NCBI GenBank assembly: GCA_020629515.1
Contig: JAHDDE010000001.1
Location: 138,949 to 202,948 of the forward strand
DNA length: 64,000 nt
Reading direction: 5' to 3'
Source: Saprospiraceae bacterium
GTDB lineage: Bacteria; Bacteroidota; Bacteroidia; Chitinophagales; Saprospiraceae
This document shows positions 26,453-36,255 of the stretch, one piece after another. The translations under genes and the position numbers were made by a program. The notes under the pieces are model-generated. The model was not told the DNA's origin. It made no database searches and was given only the letters and a program-made list of their open reading frames with translations. Each line of letters starts with the position of its first letter. Position 1 is the stretch's first letter.

Positions 26453-27646
26453 TTACGGTCTCGATTTACCCGTTACCTTTTCATAAACCATCCACGGATC
26501 CATATTTGGATCTGCACCTAATCCGGCACCTAATCTATGTAATTGAAACATATACCACGGCGTTACCAACATACCGCTCTGATCTATCTTGTCAACACCA
26601 GTTTTGATCTGGGGCAAAGTACAATCCTTTCGTATACCTTCAATTAACTCCTTAGATACTTGTGGATACATACAAAAAGGTCTGCCTAAGCCAATCATAT
26701 CAACTTCGCCATTGTCTATTGCTGAAGACATGATTTCGGCAGTACGAAATCCTCCAGTCAACATCAAAGGAACTGTAACTTTTTGTTTAACCTTGACGAT
26801 AAAATCCATAAAATAAGCTTCCCTACTCTTAGTACTTTCTTTTTGCATTGTACCTACCATAGCAGCTCTTTCATACGTTCCTCCAGATACTTCGATTAAG
26901 TCCATTTTTTCGTCATTAAGCATCTGTATTACTTCCATTGACTCTTCTTCAGTAAAAGCACCTCGTTGAAAGTCAGCGCTATTTATTTTGATCCCTAATG
27001 GAAAATCTGGACCAACTTTAGTTCTCATATTTCTATATATCTCGATGGCAAATCTTGCTCGATTCTCTAATGATCCACCCCATTTATCCTTTCTCTTATT
27101 AGTCAATCCTGATAAAAACTGGCTTACAAGATAGCCATGTGCTCCATGTATTTGAGCCCCTTTCATACCAGACTCTTTGGCTATCAAAGCACTATTGCCA
27201 TATCTGTCTATAACATCCCATATTTCTGCCTCAGTTAAAGGAGTAGGCTGATTATACACCTTGCTTGGCATAGCGATATCAGAAGCACTAACAGGAGCTT
27301 TATCCAGATATTTAGGAGCCTGCCTTCCTGGATGATTGATTTGCATCCAGAGTTGGGATCCATGAGCCTGAGCAGCTATAGCCAGTTTCTTATATGACTC
27401 TAAATATGTATCGTCTTCTGCTATCATGACATTAGCGTTAACGAGATGTTTATGATCTATCATGACATTGCCACTAAATATTATGCCTGCCTCACTTTTA
27501 CCCCACTCTTCATATAGCTTAAAAAGAGCAGGAGTGGGACAACCATCAGGTGTAGCCATACCTTCGCTCAGGGCAGACTTTGCTATTCGATTCTGTATTT
27601 CTACCCCACATGGCAAAGTAATCTTCTTACCAATAGATTCTGACAT
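26453..27646 (-). CDS. NADH:flavin oxidoreductase, Old Yellow Enzyme family
   Basis: 397 residues from the ATG at 27646; an upstream in-frame TTG would add 17 residues that look unlike the family. The FMN-binding TIM barrel begins ITLPCGVEIQNRIAKSALSE. Family signatures are HPGRQAPKYL, the substrate-binding GAHGYLVSQFLSG and the phosphate-binding RPFCMYP near the C-terminus. Members reduce activated C=C bonds; the natural substrate is not evident. It follows the MacB-type permease gene after 84 bases on the same strand. Confidence 0.88.
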   Translation of the reverse strand: MSESIGKKITLPCGVEIQNRIAKSALSEGMATPDGCPTPALFKLYEEWGKSEAGIIFSGNVMIDHKHLVNANVMIAEDDTYLESYKKLAIAAQAHGSQLWMQINHPGRQAPKYLDKAPVSASDIAMPSKVYNQPTPLTEAEIWDVIDRYGNSALIAKESGMKGAQIHGAHGYLVSQFLSGLTNKRKDKWGGSLENRARFAIEIYRNMRTKVGPDFPLGIKINSADFQRGAFTEEESMEVIQMLNDEKMDLIEVSGGTYERAAMVGTMQKESTKSREAYFMDFIVKVKQKVTVPLMLTGGFRTAEIMSSAIDNGEVDMIGLGRPFCMYPQVSKELIEGIRKDCTLPQIKTGVDKIDQSGMLVTPWYMFQLHRLGAGLGADPNMDPWMVYEKVTGKSRP

Positions 27647-27730
27647 GATTGAACTTATTTTATTTGATGAATCACAAAGGAAATTCTTTTCTATCAAATC
27701 GTTTAACAGAAAATTAGCGCTGCAACTCGA

Positions 27731-28990
27731 CTATTGGCGCATTGCGACTACAGGATCCAATTTGCCAGCTTGGAGAGCGGGAATAGTACCTGCCACAATT
27801 CCAACTATAACCGAGACAGAGACACCAATTATCACATTTTTTAGTGACAACCATAGTTCAAAAGGAATAACCATGGATATTAATTTCATAAGACCGTAGA
27901 CCATTGCGAGTCCCATGAGACCACCAAGAATACACAGAAAAATAGACTCCATTAAAAATTCCAATAGAATAAATATTTTTTTGGCTCCAAGTGCTTTTTT
28001 GACTCCTATAATATTGGTTCTCTCTTTGACAGAAACAAACATTATGTTAGCTACGCTAATCATACCAACGAGCAAGGCAAAAATTCCAATTGCAAAACCG
28101 GCAATATTTAAAACGCCAAAGAAGCCCGACAAAACTTCCTCAAACATGCTTAATTCATTTAAGGCAAAATTTTCCTCCTCCAATGGTTTTAGTCTTCTCA
28201 CTCCCCTAATTATGCCCGTTAATTCATCTTTAAGATCATCAAGTTCAACACCTTCTTTAGCCTTAACCAACAATAACTTCTGATAGTTAAAGCCCTTGGT
28301 ATAGTCATCAAAACTGTAAAACTTCCTCGTTGTATTTAAACCGGTCCAAATGACGTCATCAAAATTGATGAAATTAAAGGGATCATCTCCTTCCTCCTTT
28401 AAAATCCCGATCACCTTAAATTTTTGACCTAACATTTTAACACTCTTCCCAAGTGCACTTCGCTCACCAAATAGTTCGTCCTTTACTTTGCTTCCTATGA
28501 TAACCACATTGGATGCATTTCTATATTCTAAATCAGAAAAATACCGCCCCTCTTCAATTTCCACATTCTGGAGCCTTTGATATTCGTATGTAGTACCCAT
28601 GTAAAAGGCACCTTCGATACTACTCGACTCATATTTGACAGTATTGCCACCTACAAAAAATGCATAAGCAGCACCATCTGCTAAATCAGATCTCCTGGTG
28701 ATAGCTTCATAATCTCTCATTCCTGGCTCTGGTCTCCTGAGGTATTTCCAATAATTTCTTTCTGGGTCCTCAGTCCAAGGTTCTCTATCGACATATATTA
28801 CATCTGATCCTAATTCAGAAAAACCATCTCTGATACTTTTCTCTAAAGAATCTACTGCTGAGAGGACAGCTATAATGCAAAAGATACCAATGGTGATCCC
28901 TAGCAATGATAAAAATGTACGAAGTTTATTACTCAACAATTGAGAAATAGCCATTCGTATACTTTCTAATATAATCTTCAAGATCACCAT
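27731..28990 (-). CDS. MacB/FtsX-type ABC transporter permease
   Basis: 419 residues. One N-terminal membrane helix (NKLRTFLSLLGITIGIFCII), a large periplasmic MacB_PCD domain (about 45-280) and three C-terminal helices containing the FtsX core with VSVKERTNIIGVKKALGAKK. These permeases act with a LolD/MacB-type ATPase in efflux or lipoprotein handling by mechanotransmission. No ATPase gene is adjacent, so the partner is elsewhere. An exact -7 element ends five bases before the ATG, suggesting a leaderless message. Confidence 0.9.
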   Translation of the reverse strand: MVILKIILESIRMAISQLLSNKLRTFLSLLGITIGIFCIIAVLSAVDSLEKSIRDGFSELGSDVIYVDREPWTEDPERNYWKYLRRPEPGMRDYEAITRRSDLADGAAYAFFVGGNTVKYESSSIEGAFYMGTTYEYQRLQNVEIEEGRYFSDLEYRNASNVVIIGSKVKDELFGERSALGKSVKMLGQKFKVIGILKEEGDDPFNFINFDDVIWTGLNTTRKFYSFDDYTKGFNYQKLLLVKAKEGVELDDLKDELTGIIRGVRRLKPLEEENFALNELSMFEEVLSGFFGVLNIAGFAIGIFALLVGMISVANIMFVSVKERTNIIGVKKALGAKKIFILLEFLMESIFLCILGGLMGLAMVYGLMKLISMVIPFELWLSLKNVIIGVSVSVIVGIVAGTIPALQAGKLDPVVAMRQ

Positions 28991-28995
28991 AAGCT

Positions 28996-29003
28996 CAAAA
29001 CTA
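28996..29003 (-). promoter_or_regulatory. Bacteroidota -7 element directly before the permease gene
   Basis: TAGTTTTG on the minus strand matches TAnnTTTG exactly, with five bases to the ATG at 28990. If used, transcription starts at the start codon. No good -33 box at 19-21 bases. Confidence 0.4.
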
Positions 29004-29156
29004 CAATATCTGAATTACAATAATATTTGAAAAACAAAATAGATTAAGGAAACCAAATTGGGGATAGATGCATTGATAAAAAGGTATTCAGTTAATATCA
29101 CTCCCATTATCTGGACAATAAAATGGAAGGAAATGAAATGGAAGTACTGAAATTTA

Positions 29157-29164
29157 TATTTTTG
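29157..29164 (+). promoter_or_regulatory. Bacteroidota -7 element before queA
   Basis: TATTTTTG matches TAnnTTTG exactly, 62 bases before the queA ATG. No -33 TTTG is seen at the proper distance. The divergent gap 28991-29226 holds nothing else recognisable. Confidence 0.4.
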
Positions 29165-29226
29165 CGCAAATTTTCAGAAAGTAACGTAAACGAGATTTAA
29201 AATTCCGTCTCTAAAAAGAAAAATAT

Positions 29227-30291
29227 ATGAAAGCTAAGTTATCACAATTTGATTTCGATTTGCCAGAAGAATTGGTTGCAGAATATCCTACAAAAGAAAG
29301 AGATGAATCACGATTAATGGTGGTACATAAAGATTCAGGGAAAATCGAACATAAGATATTCAAAGATGTGATAGATTATTTTGATGATGGAGACACCTTT
29401 ATCTTTAATAATACGAAGGTTTTTCCTGCTCGACTTTTCGGAATAAAAGAAAAAACAGAAGCCAATATCGAAGTATTCTTGTTAAGAGAGTTGAATAAAG
29501 AAAATAAACTTTGGGATGTTTTAGTAGACCCTGCCCGGAAGATCCGAGTTGGCAATAAGCTTTTTTTTAAAAATGAGGCTGGAGAAAATAGGCTCATAGC
29601 TGAAGTTGTAGATAATACTACAAGTAGAGGTAGAACAATTAGATTTTACTTTGATGGTACAGATGAGGAGTTTCAAGGCATCTTGGACGAATTAGGACAA
29701 ACTCCCCTACCAAAATATATCAAGAGAGAGGTTGAGCCAATCGATATCGAGAGATATCAAACGATATATGCCAAAGAGACAGGTGCGGTGGCAGCTCCTA
29801 CTGCTGGATTACACTTTAGTCGAGAGCTGATGAAGCGGTTGGAAATAAAAGGGATAGACTTCGCAGAATTAACATTACATATTGGTTTGGGCACTTTTAG
29901 AAGCATAGATGTAGAAGATTTGTCAAAGCACAAAATGGATGCCGAATATTTCAAGATAACTCAAGAAGCTATCCAAACCGTAAATAAAGCTAAAGCAGCC
30001 AACAAAAAAATATGTGCTGTAGGGACTACAGCCATGAGATCCATCGAATCTGCAGTAAGTGCTACGGGCAATCTAAAAATGGCTGAAGGTTGGACTAACA
30101 AATTTATTTTTCCACCTCATGAATTCTCCATTGCTAATAGCATGATCACTAATCTTCATTTACCTAAATCAAGCTTGATTATAATGATCGCTGCTTTTGC
30201 AGGTATCGAACTCACTATGGACGCTTATAATGAGGCTGTCAAGGAAAAATATCGTTTTTTCAGTTATGGAGATGCAATGCTTATCATTTAA
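29227..30291 (+). CDS. queA: S-adenosylmethionine:tRNA ribosyltransferase-isomerase
   Basis: 354 residues, normal length. QueA transfers the ribosyl part of SAM to preQ1 in tRNA to make epoxyqueuosine. The N-terminus [19 protein letters not shown] and the motifs [30 protein letters not shown] and [10 protein letters not shown] are the family's conserved blocks. It stands alone before a separate promoter for the next pair of genes. Together with miaA it covers two anticodon-loop modifications in this window. Confidence 0.96.
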   Translation: MKAKLSQFDFDLPEELVAEYPTKERDESRLMVVHKDSGKIEHKIFKDVIDYFDDGDTFIFNNTKVFPARLFGIKEKTEANIEVFLLRELNKENKLWDVLVDPARKIRVGNKLFFKNEAGENRLIAEVVDNTTSRGRTIRFYFDGTDEEFQGILDELGQTPLPKYIKREVEPIDIERYQTIYAKETGAVAAPTAGLHFSRELMKRLEIKGIDFAELTLHIGLGTFRSIDVEDLSKHKMDAEYFKITQEAIQTVNKAKAANKKICAVGTTAMRSIESAVSATGNLKMAEGWTNKFIFPPHEFSIANSMITNLHLPKSSLIIMIAAFAGIELTMDAYNEAVKEKYRFFSYGDAMLII

Positions 30292-30313
30292 GCGAAATCA
30301 ATTTAATTGGCTC

Positions 30314-30343
30314 TTGTACAGGAAATAAAATATTTTACTTTTG
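30314..30343 (+). promoter_or_regulatory. Bacteroidota promoter (-33 and -7) for DUF2795-cmk
   Basis: TTG at 30314-30316, 19 bases of spacer, then TACTTTTG at 30336-30343, an exact TAnnTTTG. Both boxes and spacing agree with the Bacteroidota consensus. The leader to the next ATG would be about 80 bases and contains TTGAGG (30352-30357) pairing with CCTCAA (30378-30383). Confidence 0.65.
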
Positions 30344-30428
30344 TCGGAATTTTGAGGTATTTAGGAACTTTTGACATCCTCAACATTGTATGTACAGAGT
30401 AATTTAATATATCTAAATTTTTTTATTA

Positions 30429-30650
30429 ATGTATTGGACATTAGAATTAGCACACCACTTAGAAGATGCCCCTTGGCCAGCTACGAGAGATGAATTGATC
30501 GATTATGCGGTAAGATCTGGTGCTCCTCTTGAAGTTATCGAAAATTTGAATCAGCTGGAGGAGGAAGAAGAGACTTACGAGAACATAGAAGACATCTGGC
30601 CTGATTATCCTCGCAAAGACGATTTTTTGTTTAATGAAGATGAATATTAA
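30429..30650 (+). CDS. DUF2795-type small conserved protein
   Basis: 73 residues. MYWTLELAHHLEDAPWPATRDELIDYAVRSG-type sequence is the DUF2795 pattern: a helix, a WPATRDELI turn and helix that looks like a small wHTH or helical bundle, and then an acidic tail (NQLEEEEETYENIEDIWPD). The family is widespread in Bacteroidota and of unknown function. It overlaps the start of cmk by 11-17 bases, so the two are translationally coupled. Confidence 0.82.
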   Translation: MYWTLELAHHLEDAPWPATRDELIDYAVRSGAPLEVIENLNQLEEEEETYENIEDIWPDYPRKDDFLFNEDEY

Positions 30651-31386
30651 CCCTTTTTATTATCAGGGAATATTTAAAATTATCCAAGATCAAGCAAATC
30701 ATATTATAAGATTGAAAGAAAAGCCCATCATAATCGCAATTGATGGGCATTCTTCATGTGGTAAATCCACACTTAGTAAAGACCTCGCAAGTGTCCTCTC
30801 ATATCGTCATATCGATACTGGAGCTATGTATAGAGCTGTGACATTAGCTTTTTTAGATGGTGAGGTGGATATCGAAAGTGAACAAGAAGTTATTGATTCA
30901 CTCAAAAATATTAAGGTAGACTTCGAACGTATAGGTGATCAAAACTGTACATTGTTAAATGGTGCTAATATAGAAAATCAGATCAGAGGACTTAGAGTAT
31001 CACGTAATGTTAGTGAAGTAGCAGCAAATAGTCATGTTAGGAGATTCTTAGTACAGCAACAACAGATGATGGGTCTGCAGAAGGCTATAGTAATGGATGG
31101 AAGAGATATAGGAACTGTTGTTTTCCCAAATGCAGAATTAAAAATATTTATGACTGCATCTATAGAAATAAGAGCTCAACGACGATATCTTGAAATGAAA
31201 AAAAAGGGAGCAACAGAAGACTTTGATCAAATCGCAGCCAATTTAGCCCATAGAGACCATATAGATTCAACAAGAGAAGACTCTCCCCTACTTAGAGCAG
31301 AAGATGCTAAAATAATAGACACCTCAGATCTAACGAGAGAAGATCAACTGTCATTAGCGCTGAATTTAGCCATTAAGTCTATCTAA
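30634..31386 (+). CDS. cmk: Cytidylate kinase
   Basis: 250 residues from the first ATG. Cmk phosphorylates CMP/dCMP. The P-loop is GHSSCGKST (38-46), followed by DTGAMYRAVTLA, and VMDGRDIGTVVFP lies in the middle with the lid RAQRRYLEMKKKG. The first 27 residues are an extension compared with the family; an in-frame TTG at 30712 would give MKEKPIIIAIDG, the usual start. A second ATG at 30640 is also possible. Its end overlaps the convergent T9SS cargo gene by eight bases. Confidence 0.93.
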   Translation: MKMNINPFYYQGIFKIIQDQANHIIRLKEKPIIIAIDGHSSCGKSTLSKDLASVLSYRHIDTGAMYRAVTLAFLDGEVDIESEQEVIDSLKNIKVDFERIGDQNCTLLNGANIENQIRGLRVSRNVSEVAANSHVRRFLVQQQQMMGLQKAIVMDGRDIGTVVFPNAELKIFMTASIEIRAQRRYLEMKKKGATEDFDQIAANLAHRDHIDSTREDSPLLRAEDAKIIDTSDLTREDQLSLALNLAIKSI

Positions 31387-34300
31387 TTACTGTGATCGTC
31401 CCGCTGAAGAGCTTAGATTGACCATCTATTGTAGTCAAGGTCTCACATGTATACACATACACTCCTGGATTAACCCAATTGTTATTCATTTTTCCATCCC
31501 AAAGTTCTACTCTAAACCTTCCATTTGGATTTAATACTTCATGTATTTTCGCACCATTACGATCATATATTGAAAACCTAAGTATGGATTCGATCTGAGA
31601 TGGGAGAGATACCCATAGGGAGCCATTCACGTTGTCTGATTCAGGAATAAATGCATTAGGAACGTATAATCCAACTTGATCCAATGTAAAGACTGCATTG
31701 ACTAATAATGTATCCCTAAATACACAACCATTTTCGGTAAGTGCTTGCAATATGATTTCTTCATCTTCATTAGCAATCCTTTCAATAATTTCCTCCAAAG
31801 GAATATCAATACTCTGACCATTTATGAACCAATCCAAATCAAAATAATCCCCATCTATAAATGGAGTAATGTTAAAAGCCGTATTAACAGGGACAACAAT
31901 GTCTTCTCCCAGTTCAATCACTAAATCATCTCCAGAAAGAATATTAACAGTGGTATCTATACTACAATTGACTGCATCGTTCACAAGAATATTATAGGAA
32001 GCAGGCGTCAAGTCATTCAATGTCATGTCCAATATATCTGTGCTATCTACAGATATATTAATCGGTAATACACCGCCATTTATGTTAGAAAAAATTATCG
32101 ATCCATCATTTTCACCAAGGCAAGATTCAGAAATAACAGTAATATCCATGCCCAAAAGTGGAGAATTGCTTAAACTTATTTCTACTGTGTCAAAAGAAAT
32201 ACACCCATTGGATATAAAAGAGGATTGCAGGATAAATAGTCCAGTATCATTGGTCAATAATTCTGGGTTGTTAGAAGTTTCTGCTCCATTCACAGTCCAG
32301 AGATAATCGTGTATAGCCAAATCTATATTATCAGGAGACAACAACATGCTCTGTGGAGCACATAAAACTGTATCATTATTGCTGATCAATACTTTTGGAG
32401 TGTCAGTATTCGAGAGTATTTCAATGGATTTAGATGCTTTACATCCATTATAACCTTCAACCGTTACATCTAACTTCATCTCTTCAGCAATACTTATATC
32501 GAATTCCTGAGATGAAAGTTCAAGAAATTGCCATTCTACATTCTGATAATCTTCTTCTGATAGTGTCAATTGTAAGGTGTCAAGGATACATGTCAATTCG
32601 AGAGAATCATCAATTGGTATCTCTGACAAATTTTTATCTGAAGAAACATTCCAAAAGCCATTAATTACACAGCCATTACTCCCTTCAATTCTATATTCAT
32701 ATTGTCCTGCATTGCTCGTTTCGATCGTAGGAGATAAAATTGTTTCGCCAGATGGTAGATTCCAACTTGTTAAAGCATCAGGATCACTCAAAATTTCGAA
32801 TATAGCAATGGAATCAATACAGTTAATAGATGTATCTCCACTTATCACTTCTAAAGGGTCATCTCGATTGGAGTCCACAAAAATATTTCCTCTGACTTCA
32901 CAAAACGTCAAGTTGTTAGTTCCTGTAAATCTATATAAACCAGAGTCCCGTACCACTGGGTTAGATCCTACGAAGACAGATAGATTGCGTCCTTCCCAAT
33001 TCATACTATATCTGCTCGTATCTAAACCAGAATCTAAAACCAACGAATCAACTTCGCACGTCAAAAGAACCTCTTGATCATCTAAGGTGCTGTCTGATCT
33101 TAGGTCTGTTACGGTAAAACCGAACCTTTCACTACAACCATTATCATAATTAGCTAAATATGAAAAACTTCCACCGGTAAATATTTTTTCTGATGCCTCC
33201 GAAAACTCAAAAGCACCCCCATTAAAGCTTCGAGTTAGGATGAATGTTTTTGAACTTTCGACATTGAGCAATAAGGTGTCATTCAGACAATCAAGAAGAG
33301 TATCCCGTAATACTCCCTGTAATGGAGGAGTAATAGTGTCCATATAAGTCGTGAAGTCCAATTCTGATAAACATCCATTGGGATTAATACCAACTATTCG
33401 AAAATCATCGGCATCCGAAATATTCAGAGATCGATGAGTGGATAACAATGAATCTTGTGCATTATACCATTCAAAATCTATAAAACTGTTAGAATTGGTA
33501 ACTGACACTTCTGTCGTTCTATTCTCACACGTTATAGTATCAAAATCAATTAGCAGGTCACTTACTTCAATGTTTTTATAGATACTTATAGTATCAAGCG
33601 ATTGACAAGAACCTGGCCCATTTAAAAACAAGATATAATCTCCTTCCTGATTGATCCGAATGCTATCAATATCAGATGTTTGACCAAAATACTCCCAATG
33701 CACATCAAGTACTGCCATATCTGTAGCAAAACTCAAGGTAGCAGTGCTATCAACACAGTTAATCGTATCAACTGTGCTTAGTATTTGCGTATTAACGAGA
33801 CTTGATTCTTGCACGACCAGTACCCGAGATGAATCCGAGCAGATGCCATCATCTAATCTCAACAAATAACTCCCAGTCTCACTGACATTAACTATAAGTT
33901 GGTCAGATAAAAAAACTCCATTATCATCTGTCCAAGTGATAACAGTAGAATCATTAGTAGATGACAAAGAACCGTCGAGCAATGTCGTTGCACTGTTGCA
34001 TCCAATGATACTTGTATCAATCACTGAAGAAATGACCCCACTTGATTTTTTAATATTAATTTGGATTGGCTCACTAATATCCACACAATATGCACCTCCA
34101 TAACTAGCGATTAAATCTAATAATGAAATTTTATTGAGGCCACTGAGTTCAGATATAAAAGCATCCTTTTGCTTGGACAAAATTGTAATTATATAAAATT
34201 CGAATGAACCTTCAAAAGCGGGGATATCATCTACGGTGAATATGGCATTTCCACTAAAAGAAATAGGTATTTCTGAATATAGATTTTGAGGATCAGCAAT

Positions 34301-35017
34301 AGGTTGATATACAGTATTGATATCTAATGTCTGACCTTCACAAACTGAAATTGAATCGACTAAAAAGTCTCCAGAAGTAGCCTCGCAAACCATACATGAG
34401 ATCTCCTGATTACAAAATTTGATCTCAAAACTCTCAAAAACAGAAGGATCTAAAGAACCTAAAAATTGATCACTGATAACTAATTCCCATACTCCATTTA
34501 CATTCCCAGTGGCAAAATTAATATCCAGATCTCCACCGAACGGCCAATAGTTTCCAGAATAAGCACCATTGTCACCCCAATTTGGATCACGATTATCCCA
34601 GCGATCTGACAGCCCAGGATCTGGGCTAGGGGCGGTATAACTTGGAATGAAGCCAATATCATGAGGAATTCCAAATATCTGTAAGCCTGAACCAGTTGGC
34701 TCCGCAGGTCCTACAAGTATAGAGTTATCAACATCTGGAGAATATAAGGATATGTTTAGGTCAGTTATATCTTGGTGAATAAATTCTAAACGAACTTCGC
34801 ACAAGCCTTGATCATCATTTTCAAGCCTGTCTAATTCAGCGTTCTCTACTAATATCCTTAAGTTGACAGTATCGATACTGGCTATATTGATAGCGCCACC
34901 TAATAAAGTATCCACCATACATTGACCAAAGGAATTAATGATAAAACTTCCGAAAAATAGAAGTAGTAAAAGGTATCTGAACCAAATATTCAATGTAAAA
35001 AATCTATTAAACAACAT
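31379..35017 (-). CDS. Large secreted T9SS (type B CTD) protein with P-domain
   Basis: 1212 residues from the ATG at 35017; an in-frame TTG upstream would bury the signal peptide. After the signal sequence (ending IINSFGQ), residues about 45-215 resemble a proprotein-convertase P-domain (IHQDITDLNISLYSPD, then VNGVWELVISDQFLG). About ten Ig-like/PKD-like repeats follow, each with a conserved CV/CL-DS...NGC pattern. The C-terminus, SIYDRNGAKIHEV to KLFSGTITVIR, is a gliding-motility (type B) T9SS sorting domain, so the protein is exported through the outer membrane. No protease or binding catalytic motif is seen. Its role, probably adhesion or surface structure, is inferred. Confidence 0.85.
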   Translation of the reverse strand: MLFNRFFTLNIWFRYLLLLLFFGSFIINSFGQCMVDTLLGGAINIASIDTVNLRILVENAELDRLENDDQGLCEVRLEFIHQDITDLNISLYSPDVDNSILVGPAEPTGSGLQIFGIPHDIGFIPSYTAPSPDPGLSDRWDNRDPNWGDNGAYSGNYWPFGGDLDINFATGNVNGVWELVISDQFLGSLDPSVFESFEIKFCNQEISCMVCEATSGDFLVDSISVCEGQTLDINTVYQPIADPQNLYSEIPISFSGNAIFTVDDIPAFEGSFEFYIITILSKQKDAFISELSGLNKISLLDLIASYGGAYCVDISEPIQINIKKSSGVISSVIDTSIIGCNSATTLLDGSLSSTNDSTVITWTDDNGVFLSDQLIVNVSETGSYLLRLDDGICSDSSRVLVVQESSLVNTQILSTVDTINCVDSTATLSFATDMAVLDVHWEYFGQTSDIDSIRINQEGDYILFLNGPGSCQSLDTISIYKNIEVSDLLIDFDTITCENRTTEVSVTNSNSFIDFEWYNAQDSLLSTHRSLNISDADDFRIVGINPNGCLSELDFTTYMDTITPPLQGVLRDTLLDCLNDTLLLNVESSKTFILTRSFNGGAFEFSEASEKIFTGGSFSYLANYDNGCSERFGFTVTDLRSDSTLDDQEVLLTCEVDSLVLDSGLDTSRYSMNWEGRNLSVFVGSNPVVRDSGLYRFTGTNNLTFCEVRGNIFVDSNRDDPLEVISGDTSINCIDSIAIFEILSDPDALTSWNLPSGETILSPTIETSNAGQYEYRIEGSNGCVINGFWNVSSDKNLSEIPIDDSLELTCILDTLQLTLSEEDYQNVEWQFLELSSQEFDISIAEEMKLDVTVEGYNGCKASKSIEILSNTDTPKVLISNNDTVLCAPQSMLLSPDNIDLAIHDYLWTVNGAETSNNPELLTNDTGLFILQSSFISNGCISFDTVEISLSNSPLLGMDITVISESCLGENDGSIIFSNINGGVLPINISVDSTDILDMTLNDLTPASYNILVNDAVNCSIDTTVNILSGDDLVIELGEDIVVPVNTAFNITPFIDGDYFDLDWFINGQSIDIPLEEIIERIANEDEEIILQALTENGCVFRDTLLVNAVFTLDQVGLYVPNAFIPESDNVNGSLWVSLPSQIESILRFSIYDRNGAKIHEVLNPNGRFRVELWDGKMNNNWVNPGVYVYTCETLTTIDGQSKLFSGTITVIR

Positions 35018-35157
35018 GACATAATAAGAACGCAAAATTGTATCAATTAGTCGATTGAACAAATAACTTTGTTAAATCAATATTAAAATGACAATTCAGC
35101 AGTAACTATTCATAGTTTTATTGTTCTTAAGTATAGCTTAGACAACAAAATGATCAG

Positions 35158-35730
35158 ATGCGCAAAAATTTATTTTATACAGCAATTATTGTATTAATCT
35201 CTCTCATACTTTGCGATGATATCAACGCTCAGAGAACAAGAACATCTACTCGCCGAACAACAAGTCGTCGTGCAGCTCAAGATGATTCGAAATTGGCTGA
35301 ACAATGGTTAGCTATAAGTTTAGGTAATGTACAGTTCGGATCAGGATTTAGTATAAGTTCTAAGTTTTCTTATGGATTTGAATTTATGGATCGCTTTTCT
35401 ATTGGAGCGTCTGGAAAGATTTATTATGATTTTCTCAATAGAATTGGATTTCCTGATGAAAATTTGTTTACCTATGGAGTCGCTGCATTTAGCCGTGTTA
35501 AGGTCTCTGAAGAAATCTATATAATGGGTGAATATGGATACACTTCATTCGATTTAAGCAATAATCAGGGTAGACTATCAGAACTATATCCATCGATTGG
35601 TGCTGGTTATAAATCTGGAGAAGGACCATGGACCTATGGAATTCACCTATTGTTTCAGCTCGACGACTTTGTAAGAGATATTCAAGGTCAGAGCATCGAA
35701 TTTTGGATCGACTTCAATTATAAATTTTAG
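35158..35730 (+). CDS. Small outer-membrane barrel-like protein with Arg/Thr-rich linker
   Basis: 190 residues, not assigned to a named family. A signal peptide (1-24, ending INAQ) is followed by an odd Arg/Thr/Ser-rich stretch (RTRTSTRRTTSRRAAQ) and then by beta-strand-like segments with aromatic ends (FSYGFEFMDRFSIGASG, YGYTSFDLS, FWIDFNYKF). The pattern fits an outer-membrane or periplasmic beta-barrel of eight or so strands. It diverges from the T9SS cargo gene and its stop overlaps that of the convergent NUDIX gene by four bases. Confidence 0.65.
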   Translation: MRKNLFYTAIIVLISLILCDDINAQRTRTSTRRTTSRRAAQDDSKLAEQWLAISLGNVQFGSGFSISSKFSYGFEFMDRFSIGASGKIYYDFLNRIGFPDENLFTYGVAAFSRVKVSEEIYIMGEYGYTSFDLSNNQGRLSELYPSIGAGYKSGEGPWTYGIHLLFQLDDFVRDIQGQSIEFWIDFNYKF

Positions 35731-36245
35731 CTAAAAGGTTTCAACTCTGGCTCATAACCACGAGAAACCAAAAAATCCCTAAGGGCATAACCGGTACCAG
35801 CTGGCCAGTATTTTGCTTTTTCAAACGGAATTACTTTATAGTCATCAAGTTCGTCTTCTAATAAAATCTTTTGGTTAGGATTGGCTCGCAGATGATAGGC
35901 AATGATAATTTGATTCATCCTTTTAAAAGAATAATGTCCAATAAACTGGATAACTTCTGCATCTAAACCTAACTCCTCTTTAACCTCCCTTAAAACACAT
36001 TCATCAGGGTGTTCGAACTTTTCTAAAAACCCGGTTATCAAACCATACCAACCCTTGGGCCACATACGGTTATGTGCGACTATAACATTGTTTTCCCCAT
36101 ATTCTATAATCGCTGCAACAACAGGAGTTGGATTGTTATATTGTATGTAGTCGCAATCTGCACTCTGACAATAATTATAACCGAGTTCTCCAACTGCCAT
36201 ATTGGACTTGCACTGAGGACAATATGGGAAATTCATATTTTTCAT
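35727..36245 (-). CDS. NUDIX hydrolase with zinc ribbon
   Basis: 172 residues. Cysteines C9, C12, C26 and C31 form a zinc ribbon (YCPQC and CQSADC), as in NADH pyrophosphatase NudC. The NUDIX box runs from G72 to L94 with the full GX5EX7REUXEEXGU pattern (GFLEKFEHPDECVLREVKEE). Such enzymes cut NDP-X compounds, here possibly NADH or NAD-capped RNA, but the NudC SQPWPFPxS motif is missing, so the substrate is uncertain. Third gene of a cytochrome - TonB receptor - NUDIX operon, ten bases after the receptor gene. Confidence 0.88.
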   Translation of the reverse strand: MKNMNFPYCPQCKSNMAVGELGYNYCQSADCDYIQYNNPTPVVAAIIEYGENNVIVAHNRMWPKGWYGLITGFLEKFEHPDECVLREVKEELGLDAEVIQFIGHYSFKRMNQIIIAYHLRANPNQKILLEDELDDYKVIPFEKAKYWPAGTGYALRDFLVSRGYEPELKPFS

Positions 36246-36255
36246 TGTATTTGTG

